This document shows positions 53,365-62,412 of a stretch of DNA of 64,000 nt, piece by piece (the stretch's first letter is position 1; the number at the start of each line of letters is the position of its first letter). The stretch is taken from positions 3,782,001 to 3,846,000 of the forward strand of contig JBAGRP010000001.1 of NCBI GenBank assembly GCA_036924855.1, in the 5' to 3' direction. This DNA comes from Nitrobacteraceae bacterium AZCC 2146. Its GTDB lineage: Bacteria; Pseudomonadota; Alphaproteobacteria; Rhizobiales; Xanthobacteraceae. Both the position numbers and the translations under genes were made by a program. Below the pieces are notes generated by a model. The model saw nothing but the letters and a program-made list of their open reading frames with translations. It was not told where the DNA came from and made no database searches.

Positions 53365-54669
53365 CTACGCGATTTCTCTGGCGTCGCGCCGCCGGTAGAT
53401 CATCAGCATGAACGGCGCGATCAGGCGCATCAGCCCATGCGCGACAATCGGCACCGGCTCCGAGAACGGCAGCGCCAGTTCGCTTTCCGGAACGCCGCGC
53501 ACGGCCTTCGACAATTCACCGCCCAACGCAACCGACAGCGCCACCGCGCGGCCATTGCAGCCGGTCCAGCCATAGGCATGAGGCCCGAGGCGATGAATGC
53601 GCGGCAGGAAATCCGTGGTCATTCCCACATAGCCGTTCCAGACATAGTCGAACTGGACCTGCCCGATCTCCGGCCACAGCCGCTGCAAGCGCGCCGCCAC
53701 CATGGCCTTGAGCTTCTCGGCCTTGTTCGCGGGGCCGAGGACATTGCCACCGGTGACGAGACGATTGCGCGCATCGTAGCGCGCGAAATAAAGCTCGCCA
53801 TGGGTGTCCGACATCGATTGCCGGCCCGGGATGATGGTTTTTCGCGCGGCGTCCGACAGCGGCTGCGTGGCCATCTGCCATGACAGCACCGGCATCACCT
53901 CCTGTGCGATCTCAGGCGCCAGCGATTTCGAGAACTCGCCGGTATAGGCATTGGTCGCGACGATCAAGGCGCGGGCGCTGATCTGCCCCTGCGCAGTCTT
54001 CACCACCCAGCGATCGTTCTGCCTGTTGAAACTGATCACCGGCGAGCGCGCGTAAATGCGACCGCCCTGCTCCAGCACCACGCGTGCGAAGCCGCGCGAC
54101 AAAGCCAGCGGGTTGATGTGCCCGCCGGACTTGTTCCAGAACCCGCCGAACCAGGCGTCGGATCCGAGCATCTGCTGCGTCTGATCGCGGGAGAGCAATT
54201 CGACCGGCGCACCGAGCTTCGACCACTGCCGGACGCGGCGTTCGGCGATCTTGATCCGCCCGGGCGAATGCACCGGCTGCACCCACCCCGCCTGCTCCTG
54301 CTCCGCCTGGATCTGATAGCGCCGTACGAGATCGAACAGCGTCGAAGCACTGTCGCGCAACAGCGCGACAAAGCGTTCGCCTGCAGCTCCGTGCCGGGCC
54401 ACGATGTCATCCGGGTCAGGCCTTGAAAGCGTGGGGATGACCTGGCCGTTGTTGCGCCCTGATGCGCCCCAGCCCGGCTCCATCGCCTCGACGACGGCCA
54501 CCTCGACACCCGCCTCGCGCAGATGCAGCGCGGTCGAGAGACCGGTGAAGCCGGCACCGATCACGACGACGTCTGCTTCGGCGGTGCCGACGAGCGCCGG
54601 AAGATCAGGACCATCAGGCGTCGCGGCGGCCCATAGCGAGTTCGGCCAGCGGACTTTTTCGGTATCCAT
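53365..54669 (-). CDS. DAO-family FAD-dependent amine/amino acid oxidase
   Basis: A 434-residue flavoprotein. The FAD motif VVVIGAGFTGLSTALHLREAG is near residues 35-55, then EPGWGASGRNNGQV, typical of the DadA/PuuB/gamma-glutamylputrescine-oxidase branch. LIVATNAYTG and YGWTGCNGRAVALSVALGG mark the remaining FAD contacts. It should oxidise a secondary or primary amine or N-substituted amino acid with release of an aldehyde or keto acid. MDTEKVRWPN at 54669 is chosen; another in-frame ATG lies five codons upstream. It is divergent from the VOC gene. Two importers and an M20 peptidase gene nearby support a role in peptide or opine catabolism. Confidence 0.87.
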   Translation of the reverse strand: MDTEKVRWPNSLWAAATPDGPDLPALVGTAEADVVVIGAGFTGLSTALHLREAGVEVAVVEAMEPGWGASGRNNGQVIPTLSRPDPDDIVARHGAAGERFVALLRDSASTLFDLVRRYQIQAEQEQAGWVQPVHSPGRIKIAERRVRQWSKLGAPVELLSRDQTQQMLGSDAWFGGFWNKSGGHINPLALSRGFARVVLEQGGRIYARSPVISFNRQNDRWVVKTAQGQISARALIVATNAYTGEFSKSLAPEIAQEVMPVLSWQMATQPLSDAARKTIIPGRQSMSDTHGELYFARYDARNRLVTGGNVLGPANKAEKLKAMVAARLQRLWPEIGQVQFDYVWNGYVGMTTDFLPRIHRLGPHAYGWTGCNGRAVALSVALGGELSKAVRGVPESELALPFSEPVPIVAHGLMRLIAPFMLMIYRRRDAREIA

Positions 54670-54804
54670 CGTCACGCCATCCATCCAAGATCGGTGTCGA
54701 AGCTTGTTGTTGCTGCCACGCGCTACGCAAGGCCGCTCACTTGCAGCATTGGCGTGATCCGCCTAGTTTATCAAGTCGATCCATTGCAAGGCAGTAACAG
54801 GGTG

Positions 54805-55659
54805 ATGCTGAAGAATATCGTTGGAATCGACCATGCCGTTGTGGCGGTCAAGGATCTGGACCGCGCGGCCGAGGGCTGGAAGAAGCTGGGATTTACGATC
54901 TCGCCGCGCGGCACCCACAGCGCGAAGATGGGGTCGGGCAATTATACGATCATGCTCGGCCCCGACTATGTGGAGTTGCTCGGAGTCCTGGCCGAAACCG
55001 AACATAACGCTCCGATGCGCGCGTTTATCGCCCGTCGCGGCGAAGGCATCGAGCGCGTCGCCTTCACCGCCATCGACGCGGCGGCCGGCGCCGAGGAGAT
55101 TCGCGCGCGCGGCTATGCCGCGCTCGGCCCGACCGATTTCGAACGCCCGGTCACCATGCCGGACGGCAGCCAGAGCGCAGCGAAATTTAGCGTGTTTCAT
55201 TGGCCCGTCGATGAAGCCCCTGGTGGCATCCGCATCTTCGCGTGCCAGCACAAGACGCGGGAGACGGTCTGGATCCCGGAATTGCAGAAGCACGCCAACA
55301 CAGCCAAGCGCCTGAAGCGCGTGATGATCGTGTCGCCCGAGCCGGAAAGGGATGCGCAGCATCTGTCCCGTATGATCGATGGCGTCGTCCGGCCTGGGGC
55401 GAATGGGACATTCACGGTGCCATCCGGTTCGGATCGCGCGGATTTCGTATTCCTCACACCAGAGGCGCTCGGCCTGCAATTCCCCGGCGTTTCGCTGACC
55501 GGCGCGCCGGAGCGCGGCGGCATCGCATTGGTGTTCGTCGCCGATGATCTGAACGCGGCGGAAAAGGCGGTGGGCGCGGCGGGAAGCCGGAGCGCTGTTG
55601 GCGTGGTCGTGCCGCCCAGTGCCGCCAACGGCGTTCTGCTCGCCTTTGTCGCGGACTGA
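54805..55659 (+). CDS. VOC superfamily protein (glyoxalase-like domain)
   Basis: A 284-residue protein with two tandem VOC (glyoxalase/dioxygenase) folds. The N-terminal half starts GIDHAVVAVKDLDRAAEGW, with a metal-type His in IDHAVV. A second half follows after about residue 150 (LKRVMIVSPEPERDAQHL). This resembles the Glyoxalase_3 family. Met at 54805 (MLKNIVGIDH) starts the domain correctly; the frame is open for 37 codons before it but those lack family likeness, and the ribosome site is poor. A role in ring cleavage or isomerisation cannot be told from sequence. Confidence 0.78.
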   Translation: MLKNIVGIDHAVVAVKDLDRAAEGWKKLGFTISPRGTHSAKMGSGNYTIMLGPDYVELLGVLAETEHNAPMRAFIARRGEGIERVAFTAIDAAAGAEEIRARGYAALGPTDFERPVTMPDGSQSAAKFSVFHWPVDEAPGGIRIFACQHKTRETVWIPELQKHANTAKRLKRVMIVSPEPERDAQHLSRMIDGVVRPGANGTFTVPSGSDRADFVFLTPEALGLQFPGVSLTGAPERGGIALVFVADDLNAAEKAVGAAGSRSAVGVVVPPSAANGVLLAFVAD

Positions 55660-55692
55660 CATCAAGCGTCGAGCGGCGCGAACCTCACTTGA

Positions 55693-57075
55693 TCAAGAGG
55701 GCCGCGCCGTCTCACCCAGATCCCAGAACAGCCCGGCCATCATGCCCAGGGCTTCTTCGGTGACCGACATCAGGATGTGCTCATCCGGCGCGTGCTGCGA
55801 ACAGCCGGGATAGGAATGCGGCACCCAGATCGTGGGCAGGCCGAGCACTTCGGAAAACACATCGTTGGGCAACGAGCCACCGAAATTCGGCAGCAACGCC
55901 GGCTCCTTGCCCGTCGTGGTCCGGATCGAATCGACAGCCCAGCCGACCCAGCGATTGTCGAGATCGGTTCGCGACGCCGCAAAGTTCTGCGAGCTGCTGA
56001 CGCGCACGTTCGAAAACCCGCTACGCTCGAAATGCCGTTGAATGGCAGGAACGACGTTATCGACATCGCTGCCGACCACGAAGCGAAGCTGCAGGACAGC
56101 GCCTGCACGGCCGGGAATCGCGTTTGCCGGGTTCTGCAGATTGCCGGCCGAGATCGCCAGCACTTCGAGCGTGTTCCAGGCATACAGCCGTTCGGTCGCC
56201 GACAGACCCTCTTCACCCCAATCGGCAGACAGTGCGGGCTCGTCCGGCATCGGCTCGATTTTCACGTCGGCGAGCGCTGCGCGGATCTGGTTCGAGATTC
56301 GCGGCGGCTTCAGTTCGTCGAGCAACAGACGGCCCTGCCGGTCGACAAGCGACGCGATGGCGGAGGCAAGGATCGTGGCGGGATTGGCGAGGAGGCCACC
56401 CCAGTTGCCCGAATGGTGCGAACCGTCGCGCAAATCGACGTCCAGATGAATCCGCACACCACCGCGGCAGCCCAGAAAGATCGTCGGGCGCTCCGCCGAA
56501 AGACGCGGCCCGTCCGACGCCAGAAACAGGTCGGCCTTCAACGCGTTCCGCAGCCCTTCGCAGACCTGACGCAGATCCGGCGAACCGATCTCTTCGCCGG
56601 TTTCAACGATGAATTTCGCGTTGAAACCCAGCCGCCCGCCGCGGATCTCATGAACCGCACGGAGTGCTGACAGATTGATGGCGTGCTGCCCCTTGTTATC
56701 GGCCGTACCGCGCCCATAGATCCGATCGCCGACTTTTGTCGCGCGCCACGGATCTAGATTGTCACGCCATTCGCCTTCCATGCCGCTGACGACATCGCCA
56801 TGGCCATAGATGAGGACGGTAGGGGCTGACGGGCTCTCGTGATATTCCGCCAGCAGGTAGGGACCACGGCCGGTCGGGGAATCGATAAGTTTTGCGGAAA
56901 AACCGAGGCTCGAAAACGCCGGCTTCAACTCCTGCTCAAGATAGGCGAGGAGGTCATCGGCATGACCCGGGTTCTGACTCTCGGTCTTGTACGTGACCAT
57001 GCGGTCGAGCCCCGCCAAAAACTCTCCGGAATGAAAGTGCTCGCTTACACGGCTGATCGCTTTGGCACGGCTCAT
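55693..57075 (-). CDS. M20 family metallopeptidase
   Basis: A 460-residue zinc hydrolase (carboxypeptidase G2/CndP branch). Metal ligands are His in LIYGHGDVV, Asp in YGRGTADNKGQ, the Glu-Glu pair in VETGEEIGSPDL, a later Asp, and a His in PHSYPGCSQHAPDEH. A lid/dimerisation domain (about 190-330) interrupts the catalytic domain as usual. It should cleave dipeptides or N-acyl amino acids. It lies convergent to the VOC gene with a 33-base gap, at the end of the catabolic region. The ribosome site at 57075 is weak, so the start may be internal by a few codons. Confidence 0.9.
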   Translation of the reverse strand: MSRAKAISRVSEHFHSGEFLAGLDRMVTYKTESQNPGHADDLLAYLEQELKPAFSSLGFSAKLIDSPTGRGPYLLAEYHESPSAPTVLIYGHGDVVSGMEGEWRDNLDPWRATKVGDRIYGRGTADNKGQHAINLSALRAVHEIRGGRLGFNAKFIVETGEEIGSPDLRQVCEGLRNALKADLFLASDGPRLSAERPTIFLGCRGGVRIHLDVDLRDGSHHSGNWGGLLANPATILASAIASLVDRQGRLLLDELKPPRISNQIRAALADVKIEPMPDEPALSADWGEEGLSATERLYAWNTLEVLAISAGNLQNPANAIPGRAGAVLQLRFVVGSDVDNVVPAIQRHFERSGFSNVRVSSSQNFAASRTDLDNRWVGWAVDSIRTTTGKEPALLPNFGGSLPNDVFSEVLGLPTIWVPHSYPGCSQHAPDEHILMSVTEEALGMMAGLFWDLGETARPS

Positions 57076-57532
57076 GATGAATGGATGCGCCTCCGCTGCG
57101 CTGGTTGCGTCAAATCGAATTCGGGATTCGGCGTCAGTCTAACTTGATTCAACAACACATAGACTATTGACGGCTTCCTGGAATGCACTTTTTTCCACCT
57201 GACCGACCGGCCGCGGCGATATCATAAATACTCCGTTTCAACAATGAATCGAGCCCGGCCGCTCTGAAGCAGCTCAGAGCCGAGCCGAACGAAAATCTGG
57301 ACGTGTTCAAGTTTTGGTTTTTTCAACACGGTCCGCGTGGAAGCCAACCCGGCCTCAAGGCCCGAGTCCAGAGACAGCCTTGAGGTCGCAGGCAGCCGCA
57401 AGACCAAACCCGCGAAGCAGCAGGTTACGCCAGATCGACGGCAATCAGGTCAACTACGGCACCATGTGGTGGGCAACGCCTGGGCTGATGGCTCGCTCGA
57501 CCACGGCGCATTCCGCGCGGTTCGGTTCGCCG
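57076..57532. other. 457-base intergenic stretch, no gene supported
   Basis: A frame of about 170 codons runs rightwards from 57337 but has odd composition and continues antisense into the DUF2189 gene, so I treat it as a shadow. AT-rich segments near 57140-57240 and 57300-57330 could hold the promoter of the M20 peptidase gene. No repeat, tRNA or terminator was recognised. Confidence 0.4.
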
Positions 57533-58447
57533 TTACGGCTCGTTCTCACGGCTCCACGGAAAGAGAGAGGCCGGGAAATCTGCCGCGTAGCGCCGACCTT
57601 TCGGCGGGTGGGGGGGTTCTTGTGGAGGATTCAGGTCCGGCTCCACCACCTTTCGATAAAGATGCCAGGTGGCATGACCGAGCACCGGCACAACGACAGC
57701 GAGACCGACGAAGAACGGCAGCGAGCCGATCACCAGCAGCCCCGCGACAATCAGCCCCCACATGGCCATGGCAACTGGATTCGCCACCACGGCCCGCAAC
57801 GACGTCTGGATGGCGTCTATCGTCGACGCATGGCGGTCGAGCATCAGCGGAAACGACACGACACTGACACACAGGGCTACCACGGCGAACAGCAGGCCGA
57901 CGCCGCAACCAACGACGATGAGCGACCATCCTTCCGGCGTCATCAATACGCGCCTTGCGAAATCAGGAATGCTTGCGGCCGGCGCATTACCGAAAGTTGC
58001 AACGTAGATAGCATCCGCGGCGACGATCCAAACCACGAACAGAGTAAGCAGGAGCGTGCCTAGTCCGAGCATGGCGCCGAAAGATGGTGCGCGTAGCACG
58101 TCAATCGCATGCCACGCAGCGGCTTCCTCCCCGCGCTCGCGGCGGCGGCTCAGTTCGTAGAGACCGAGCGCAGCAAAAGGACCAATCAACGTAAAACCGG
58201 CGGCCAGTGGAAACAGCAGCGGCAGCACCGAATAGCCAAGCACCATTCTGAACAGAACAATACCGAGAACGGGATAGATCACGCACAGGATGATGGCGTG
58301 ACTTGGCACCGCCTTGAAATCCTCCCAGCCCAGGCGCAGGGCGTCGCTCAGGTCGGCGAGGCCGATTCTTCGAATGACAAATGAACGGGCGGAGCCGAAC
58401 ACGCGCGGTTCAGGTTTTGCAATGTTACCGGAATACTGTCTGGCCAT
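57533..58447 (-). CDS. DUF2189 family integral membrane protein
   Basis: A 304-residue protein. The N-terminal cytoplasmic part contains RRIGLADLSDALRLGWEDF, the DUF2189 signature. Six to seven helices follow (about 65-265), and the C-terminal tail is Pro-rich. ATG 58447 (MARQYSGN) has AGGAG nine bases upstream; the frame runs 21 codons further but without support. Relatives are often found near cytochrome oxidase or c-type cytochrome genes in alphaproteobacteria, which agrees with the divergent cox operon 561 bases away. The function is unknown; a role in oxidase assembly is only inference. Confidence 0.85.
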   Translation of the reverse strand: MARQYSGNIAKPEPRVFGSARSFVIRRIGLADLSDALRLGWEDFKAVPSHAIILCVIYPVLGIVLFRMVLGYSVLPLLFPLAAGFTLIGPFAALGLYELSRRRERGEEAAAWHAIDVLRAPSFGAMLGLGTLLLTLFVVWIVAADAIYVATFGNAPAASIPDFARRVLMTPEGWSLIVVGCGVGLLFAVVALCVSVVSFPLMLDRHASTIDAIQTSLRAVVANPVAMAMWGLIVAGLLVIGSLPFFVGLAVVVPVLGHATWHLYRKVVEPDLNPPQEPPHPPKGRRYAADFPASLFPWSRENEP

Positions 58448-59008
58448 GGCCGCAGTCTCCTTTGCTCGTGGCGCAACGGTAAAGACGACGCGCCCACAAG
58501 TCACGCGCATCCGCCTTCATGTGCGAAAATCGCGATCGAGCCGAATACGGCAAACCAAGATCAATGAAAAGCTGCTTCGCCGGACGAAACCCGTTGCGAC
58601 TCGTGTGAGGAGCTTAGCGCGATTGAAGTAAAATAGCACTCACGGTTGGGTGAATTGTGCATCTGCACAAATCGTTTGGTGCGTTGCGTCATCGAACAAA
58701 TGGTGCTGACCGATGCTCGTTAGCATGCGCGGCACTGGAGATAGCACACGCCAGACGTGGGTGCGGCGCACTCACTTATTGATCTATTGACGGTAGCCTC
58801 GACGCGTACCATCATCGATTACCAAAGGCCTCTAGTTCCGATGATATTAGCGGTCGTAACGTGTGCTCTGTGTCATGTTTTGACGTCGCGACCGGTTGAA
58901 TGGGCGAGGCAAGAGACACAACGATGGCGGATGTGAGTCAGCCATTGAGACAGTAGCTCTGCCCTTTAATTCGTATCCGTAGCCTTTAACGGCAAGGGTG
59001 AATGAGGG
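58448..59008. promoter_or_regulatory. 561-base divergent control region of the cox operon and DUF2189 gene
   Basis: The longest gap beside the repeat-rich one. It has no supported reading frame and contains two perfect dyads of the same geometry: TTGTGC-ATCT-GCACAA (58655-58670) and ATGCT-CGTT-AGCAT (58713-58726). A further ATCATCG/CGATGAT pair at 58811-58845 could form a long-loop stem. The ribosome site for the first cox gene is GAGGG before ATG 59009. Confidence 0.5.
58655..58670. promoter_or_regulatory. Perfect 16-base dyad (candidate regulator site)
   Basis: TTGTGC-ATCT-GCACAA, six-base arms with a four-base spacer, 338 bases upstream of coxM and 207 bases upstream of the DUF2189 start. 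It looks like a CRP/FNR-superfamily or LacI-type site but does not match the 14-base FixK/FNR box exactly. Confidence 0.4.
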
Positions 59009-59842
59009 ATGCTCGTAGCACTCATACTGCTTTTGGTCGCGGTCGCCTCGGTGCTGTTTCACCTCTTGAGCCCGTGGTGGTGGACGCCGATCGCCTCGAA
59101 CTGGAGCTACATCGACGATACGATCACCATGACGTTCTGGATTACAGGGGCGGTTTTCTTCGCGGTCGTCGCGTTCATGGCCTATTGCGTCTTCCGCTTT
59201 CATCACAAGGAAGGAAGACAGGCGGCCTACGAGCCCGAGAACAAGAGGCTCGAATGGTGGCTCACCATCGGAACGGCGATCGGCGTCGGAGCGATGTTGG
59301 CGCCCGGCCTGGTCGTCTGGCATCAGTTCGTCACGGTTCCGGCCGATGCGACCGAGGTCGAGGTCATGGGACAGCAGTGGCGCTGGAGCTACCGGCTTCC
59401 CGGAAAGGACGGCCGGCTTGGGACCTCCGATGCCCGCAATGTCAGTTCCGACAATCCTCTGGGATTGAATCCCAACGATCCCAGCGGACAGGACGACATC
59501 GTCATTGAAAGCGACGACTTGCACCTGCCGGTTGGCAAACCGGTGAAGGTGCTGCTCCGCTCAATCGACGTCCTGCATGATTTCTATGTGCCCGAGTTCA
59601 GGGCGAAGATGGATATGGTGCCGGGCTCGGTGACATATTTCTGGTTCACCCCCACCCGCACCGGAACATTCGAGGTTCTCTGTGCTGAACTGTGCGGCGT
59701 CGCGCATGCGCAGATGCGGAGCAAGGTCATCGTTCAGGAAGAGAAGGATTATCACGCGTGGCTGGAGAAGCAGCAGACGTTCGCCGAGTTGTCGGGGCAG
59801 CGCAACATCGCGAAGGCGGCTTACAAGATCGGCAGCGAGTGA
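59009..59842 (+). CDS. coxM: Cytochrome c oxidase subunit II (CoxM-like)
   Basis: A 277-residue subunit carrying the CuA electron-entry site. Two N-terminal helices (about 1-25 and 35-65, then a third hydrophobic stretch at 75-95) precede the periplasmic cupredoxin domain. CuA ligands are His190 in VLHDFYVPE, Cys225, Cys229, His233 and Met236 in CAELCGVAHAQM, plus the bridging Glu227. QQWRWSYRLPG is the aromatic electron path. The 36-residue GRLGTSDARNVSSDNPLG-type insertion before the copper domain is unusual compared with subunit II of the housekeeping aa3 oxidase. It is the first gene of the coxMNOP set, as in Bradyrhizobium japonicum. Confidence 0.92.
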   Translation: MLVALILLLVAVASVLFHLLSPWWWTPIASNWSYIDDTITMTFWITGAVFFAVVAFMAYCVFRFHHKEGRQAAYEPENKRLEWWLTIGTAIGVGAMLAPGLVVWHQFVTVPADATEVEVMGQQWRWSYRLPGKDGRLGTSDARNVSSDNPLGLNPNDPSGQDDIVIESDDLHLPVGKPVKVLLRSIDVLHDFYVPEFRAKMDMVPGSVTYFWFTPTRTGTFEVLCAELCGVAHAQMRSKVIVQEEKDYHAWLEKQQTFAELSGQRNIAKAAYKIGSE

Positions 59843-59919
59843 AAATACCGGCAAGGAGACGCCGCATGACATGAGGCGAACTCTTTGCTGAACAGAGGAA
59901 GATCAAGGAGGACATTTAG

Positions 59920-61695
59920 ATGGTTGATGTCCCGTCTGACGTACTCGTCGGTATTCCGCCGGCTGAAGTGGGTGAGGTCGATCTATATCACCCGAGAAGC
60001 TGGTGGACGCGATACGTCTTCTCGCAAGATGCCAAGGTCATTGCCGTCCAGTATTCAGTCACCGCGATGGCCATCGGAATGGTCGCGCTGGTGCTGTCGT
60101 GGCTGATGCGGCTGCAACTCGGATTCCCCGGCACGTTTTCGTTTATCGATCCAAGCCAGTATCTCCAGTTCATCACCATGCATGGCATGATCATGGTGAT
60201 CTATCTTCTCACCGCGCTGTTTCTGGGCGGCTTCGGAAACTACCTCATCCCGCTGATGGTCGGCGCGCGCGACATGGTGTTCCCGTACGCGAACATGCTG
60301 AGTTACTGGATCTACCTGCTGGCCGTGCTGGTTCTGGTTGCGACCTTCTTCGTGCCGGGCGGGCCAACCGGGGCCGGCTGGACGCTGTATCCGCCGCAGT
60401 CAATTCTCTCCGGCAGTCCCGGACAGGAGGCGGGCATCATCATGATGCTGCTGTCGCTGATCCTGTTCATCATCGGCTTCACCATGGGCGGTTTGAACTA
60501 TGTGGTAACGGTGCTGCAGGCGCGCACGCGCGGCATGACGCTGATGCGGATGCCGTTGACGGTGTGGGGCATTTTCACGGCGACCGTGATGGCATTGCTG
60601 GCGTTTCCCGCATTGTTCGTCGCCTCGGTGATGGTGTTGCTGGACCGGCTGCTCGGCACCAGCTTCTTCATGCCCACGCTTGTGGAGATGGGCCAGCAGA
60701 TGAAGTACAGCGGTGGCAGCCCGCTGCTGTTCCAGCATCTGTTCTGGTTCTTCGGCCATCCGGAGGTCTACATCGTCGCGCTGCCGGCTTTCGGTATCGT
60801 TTCCGATCTCATCAGCACCCATGCGCGAAAGAACATTTTCGGCTACCGCATGATGGTGTGGGCGATCGTCGGGATCGGCGCGCTGAGCTTCGTGGTGTGG
60901 GCACACCATATGTATGTCAGCGGCATGAACCCGAAATTCGGATTCTTCTTCGCGACCACGACGCTGATTATCGCGGTTCCAACGGCGATCAAGGTCTACA
61001 ACTGGATCCTGACGTTATGGCGTGGCGACATTCACCTGACCATCCCGATGCTGTTCGCGCTCGCGTTCATCATCACTTTCGTCAACGGAGGCCTGACCGG
61101 CCTGTTCCTTGGCAATGTCGTGGTGGACGTTCCCCTGTCCGATACGATGTTCGTGGTCGCGCATTTCCACATGGTGATGGGGGTGGCGCCCATCATGGTC
61201 GTGTTCGGCGCGATCTATCATTGGTATCCCAAAGTCACCGGGCGAATGCTGAATGAGACGCTGGGGCGATTCCACTTCTGGGTGACATTCCTGGGGGCCT
61301 ATGCAGTTTTCTTCCCCATGCACTATCTCGGCTTGCTGGGCATGCCGCGCCGCTACCACGACATCGGCGAAACAGCCTTCGTCCCGGCATCCGCGCATGA
61401 CCTGAATGCGTTCATGAGCGTGGCGGCCCTGGTCGTCGGCTTCGCGCAACTGGTGTTCGTGTTCAATCTGATCTGGAGCCTGTCGAAGGGCAAGGCGGCC
61501 GGGGGCAATCCCTGGGGAGCCACGACGCTGGAATGGCAAACCCCGGAGACGCCGCCGGCGCATGGCAACTGGGGCAAGGAGCTTCCCGTCGTTTATCGCT
61601 GGGCTTACGATTACAGCGTACCCGGCGCCAAGCGGGATTTCGTGCCACAGAATGAGCCGCCCACCAGATTAGCGCCAAAGGGAGTTCATCCATGA
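59920..61695 (+). CDS. coxN: Cytochrome c oxidase subunit I (CoxN-like)
   Basis: A 591-residue, twelve-helix haem-copper oxidase core of the A1 type. Haem a ligands are His88 and His417, and haem a3 His415 (VAHFHM). CuB ligands are His280 with cross-linked Tyr284 (GHPEVY) and His329-His330 (WAHHMYV). D-channel residues Asn107, Asp118 and Asn125 are in place, Glu282 is present, and Lys358 in VPTAIK marks the K-channel. All proton pathways are therefore intact. Between D and N of the entry motif it reads FPYANMLSYW where the aa3 norm is FPRLNNISFW. The strong AAGGAGG site lies before ATG 59920. The stop overlaps the next gene by four bases. Confidence 0.95.
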   Translation: MVDVPSDVLVGIPPAEVGEVDLYHPRSWWTRYVFSQDAKVIAVQYSVTAMAIGMVALVLSWLMRLQLGFPGTFSFIDPSQYLQFITMHGMIMVIYLLTALFLGGFGNYLIPLMVGARDMVFPYANMLSYWIYLLAVLVLVATFFVPGGPTGAGWTLYPPQSILSGSPGQEAGIIMMLLSLILFIIGFTMGGLNYVVTVLQARTRGMTLMRMPLTVWGIFTATVMALLAFPALFVASVMVLLDRLLGTSFFMPTLVEMGQQMKYSGGSPLLFQHLFWFFGHPEVYIVALPAFGIVSDLISTHARKNIFGYRMMVWAIVGIGALSFVVWAHHMYVSGMNPKFGFFFATTTLIIAVPTAIKVYNWILTLWRGDIHLTIPMLFALAFIITFVNGGLTGLFLGNVVVDVPLSDTMFVVAHFHMVMGVAPIMVVFGAIYHWYPKVTGRMLNETLGRFHFWVTFLGAYAVFFPMHYLGLLGMPRRYHDIGETAFVPASAHDLNAFMSVAALVVGFAQLVFVFNLIWSLSKGKAAGGNPWGATTLEWQTPETPPAHGNWGKELPVVYRWAYDYSVPGAKRDFVPQNEPPTRLAPKGVHP

Positions 61696-62396
61696 GCGCC
61701 ATTATCCTGTTCATGGCTGGAATCGCGGCCATTGCGGGATGGTGGCTCTCGCAGCAACGCCTCGCTGCCAAACCCTGGCTGGAGGAAGGAGCGCTCGGCG
61801 ATTTTCGCGGTGGCGGCGCTTCGTCCTTGCCGGCGGCGAAAATCGGATTGGGAGTGTTTCTCGCGGTCGTCGGTTCGTTGTTCGCGCTCTTCATCAGCGC
61901 CTACTCCATGCGCATGGAGTTGATCGACTGGCGGTCGTTGCCCGTGCCCAGAGTGCTGTGGTTCAACACCGGCGTTCTGATCGTGAGCAGCGGCGCGCTG
62001 CAATGGGCACAGGTGGCAGCACGTCGCGATGACGGCGACGGGACGTTGCTCGGCCTGCTCGCGGGGGGCGTTTCCGCCGTCGTTTTCCTGATCGGCCAAC
62101 TGCTCGCGTGGCAGCAGCTGAACGCTGCGGGCTATTTCCTGGCAGCCAATCCGGCCAATGCCTTCTTCTATCTGATCACCGCGACCCACGGGCTGCATTT
62201 GCTGGGCGGCCTCGTCGCCTTGGGCAGGACCACCGTCAAGGCATGGCGCGGTGTCGCGCCCCCGCGACTGCGCCTGAGTGTGGAATTGTGCACCATGTAT
62301 TGGCACTTCCTGCTCCTGGTCTGGCTGGTCCTGCTGGCGCTGCTGACAGGCTGGGCGGATGATTTCGCCGCCATCTGCCGCCAGTTGCTGACCTAA
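61692..62396 (+). CDS. coxO: Cytochrome c oxidase subunit III-like protein (first copy, CoxO-like)
   Basis: A 234-residue, probably seven-helix protein. It keeps the subunit III elements ATHGLHLLGGLVALG and YWHFLLLVWLVLLALL, the late His/Trp motif of this family. The N-terminus is a separate helix, then a charged linker (AAKPWLEEGALGDFRGGG) before helices 2-7. Overlap of ATG with the coxN stop (ATGA) shows coupling. Two subunit III genes in series is the coxOP arrangement of Bradyrhizobium. Confidence 0.88.
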   Translation: MSAIILFMAGIAAIAGWWLSQQRLAAKPWLEEGALGDFRGGGASSLPAAKIGLGVFLAVVGSLFALFISAYSMRMELIDWRSLPVPRVLWFNTGVLIVSSGALQWAQVAARRDDGDGTLLGLLAGGVSAVVFLIGQLLAWQQLNAAGYFLAANPANAFFYLITATHGLHLLGGLVALGRTTVKAWRGVAPPRLRLSVELCTMYWHFLLLVWLVLLALLTGWADDFAAICRQLLT

Positions 62397-62412
62397 GGAA
62401 GGCTGAGACGCG

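Noticed and set aside
57314..58063. Overlapping frames of 176 and 249 codons in and beyond the M20-DUF2189 gap
   Set aside because: The composition changes abruptly where they become antisense to the DUF2189 gene, and no protein family is recognised. A decayed gene cannot be excluded.
58655..58670. FixK/FNR box upstream of coxM
   Set aside because: The dyad has four-base cores TTGT/ACAA separated by eight bases, where the FixK/FNR box has TTGA/TCAA-like cores separated by six. It is reported as an unassigned dyad only.
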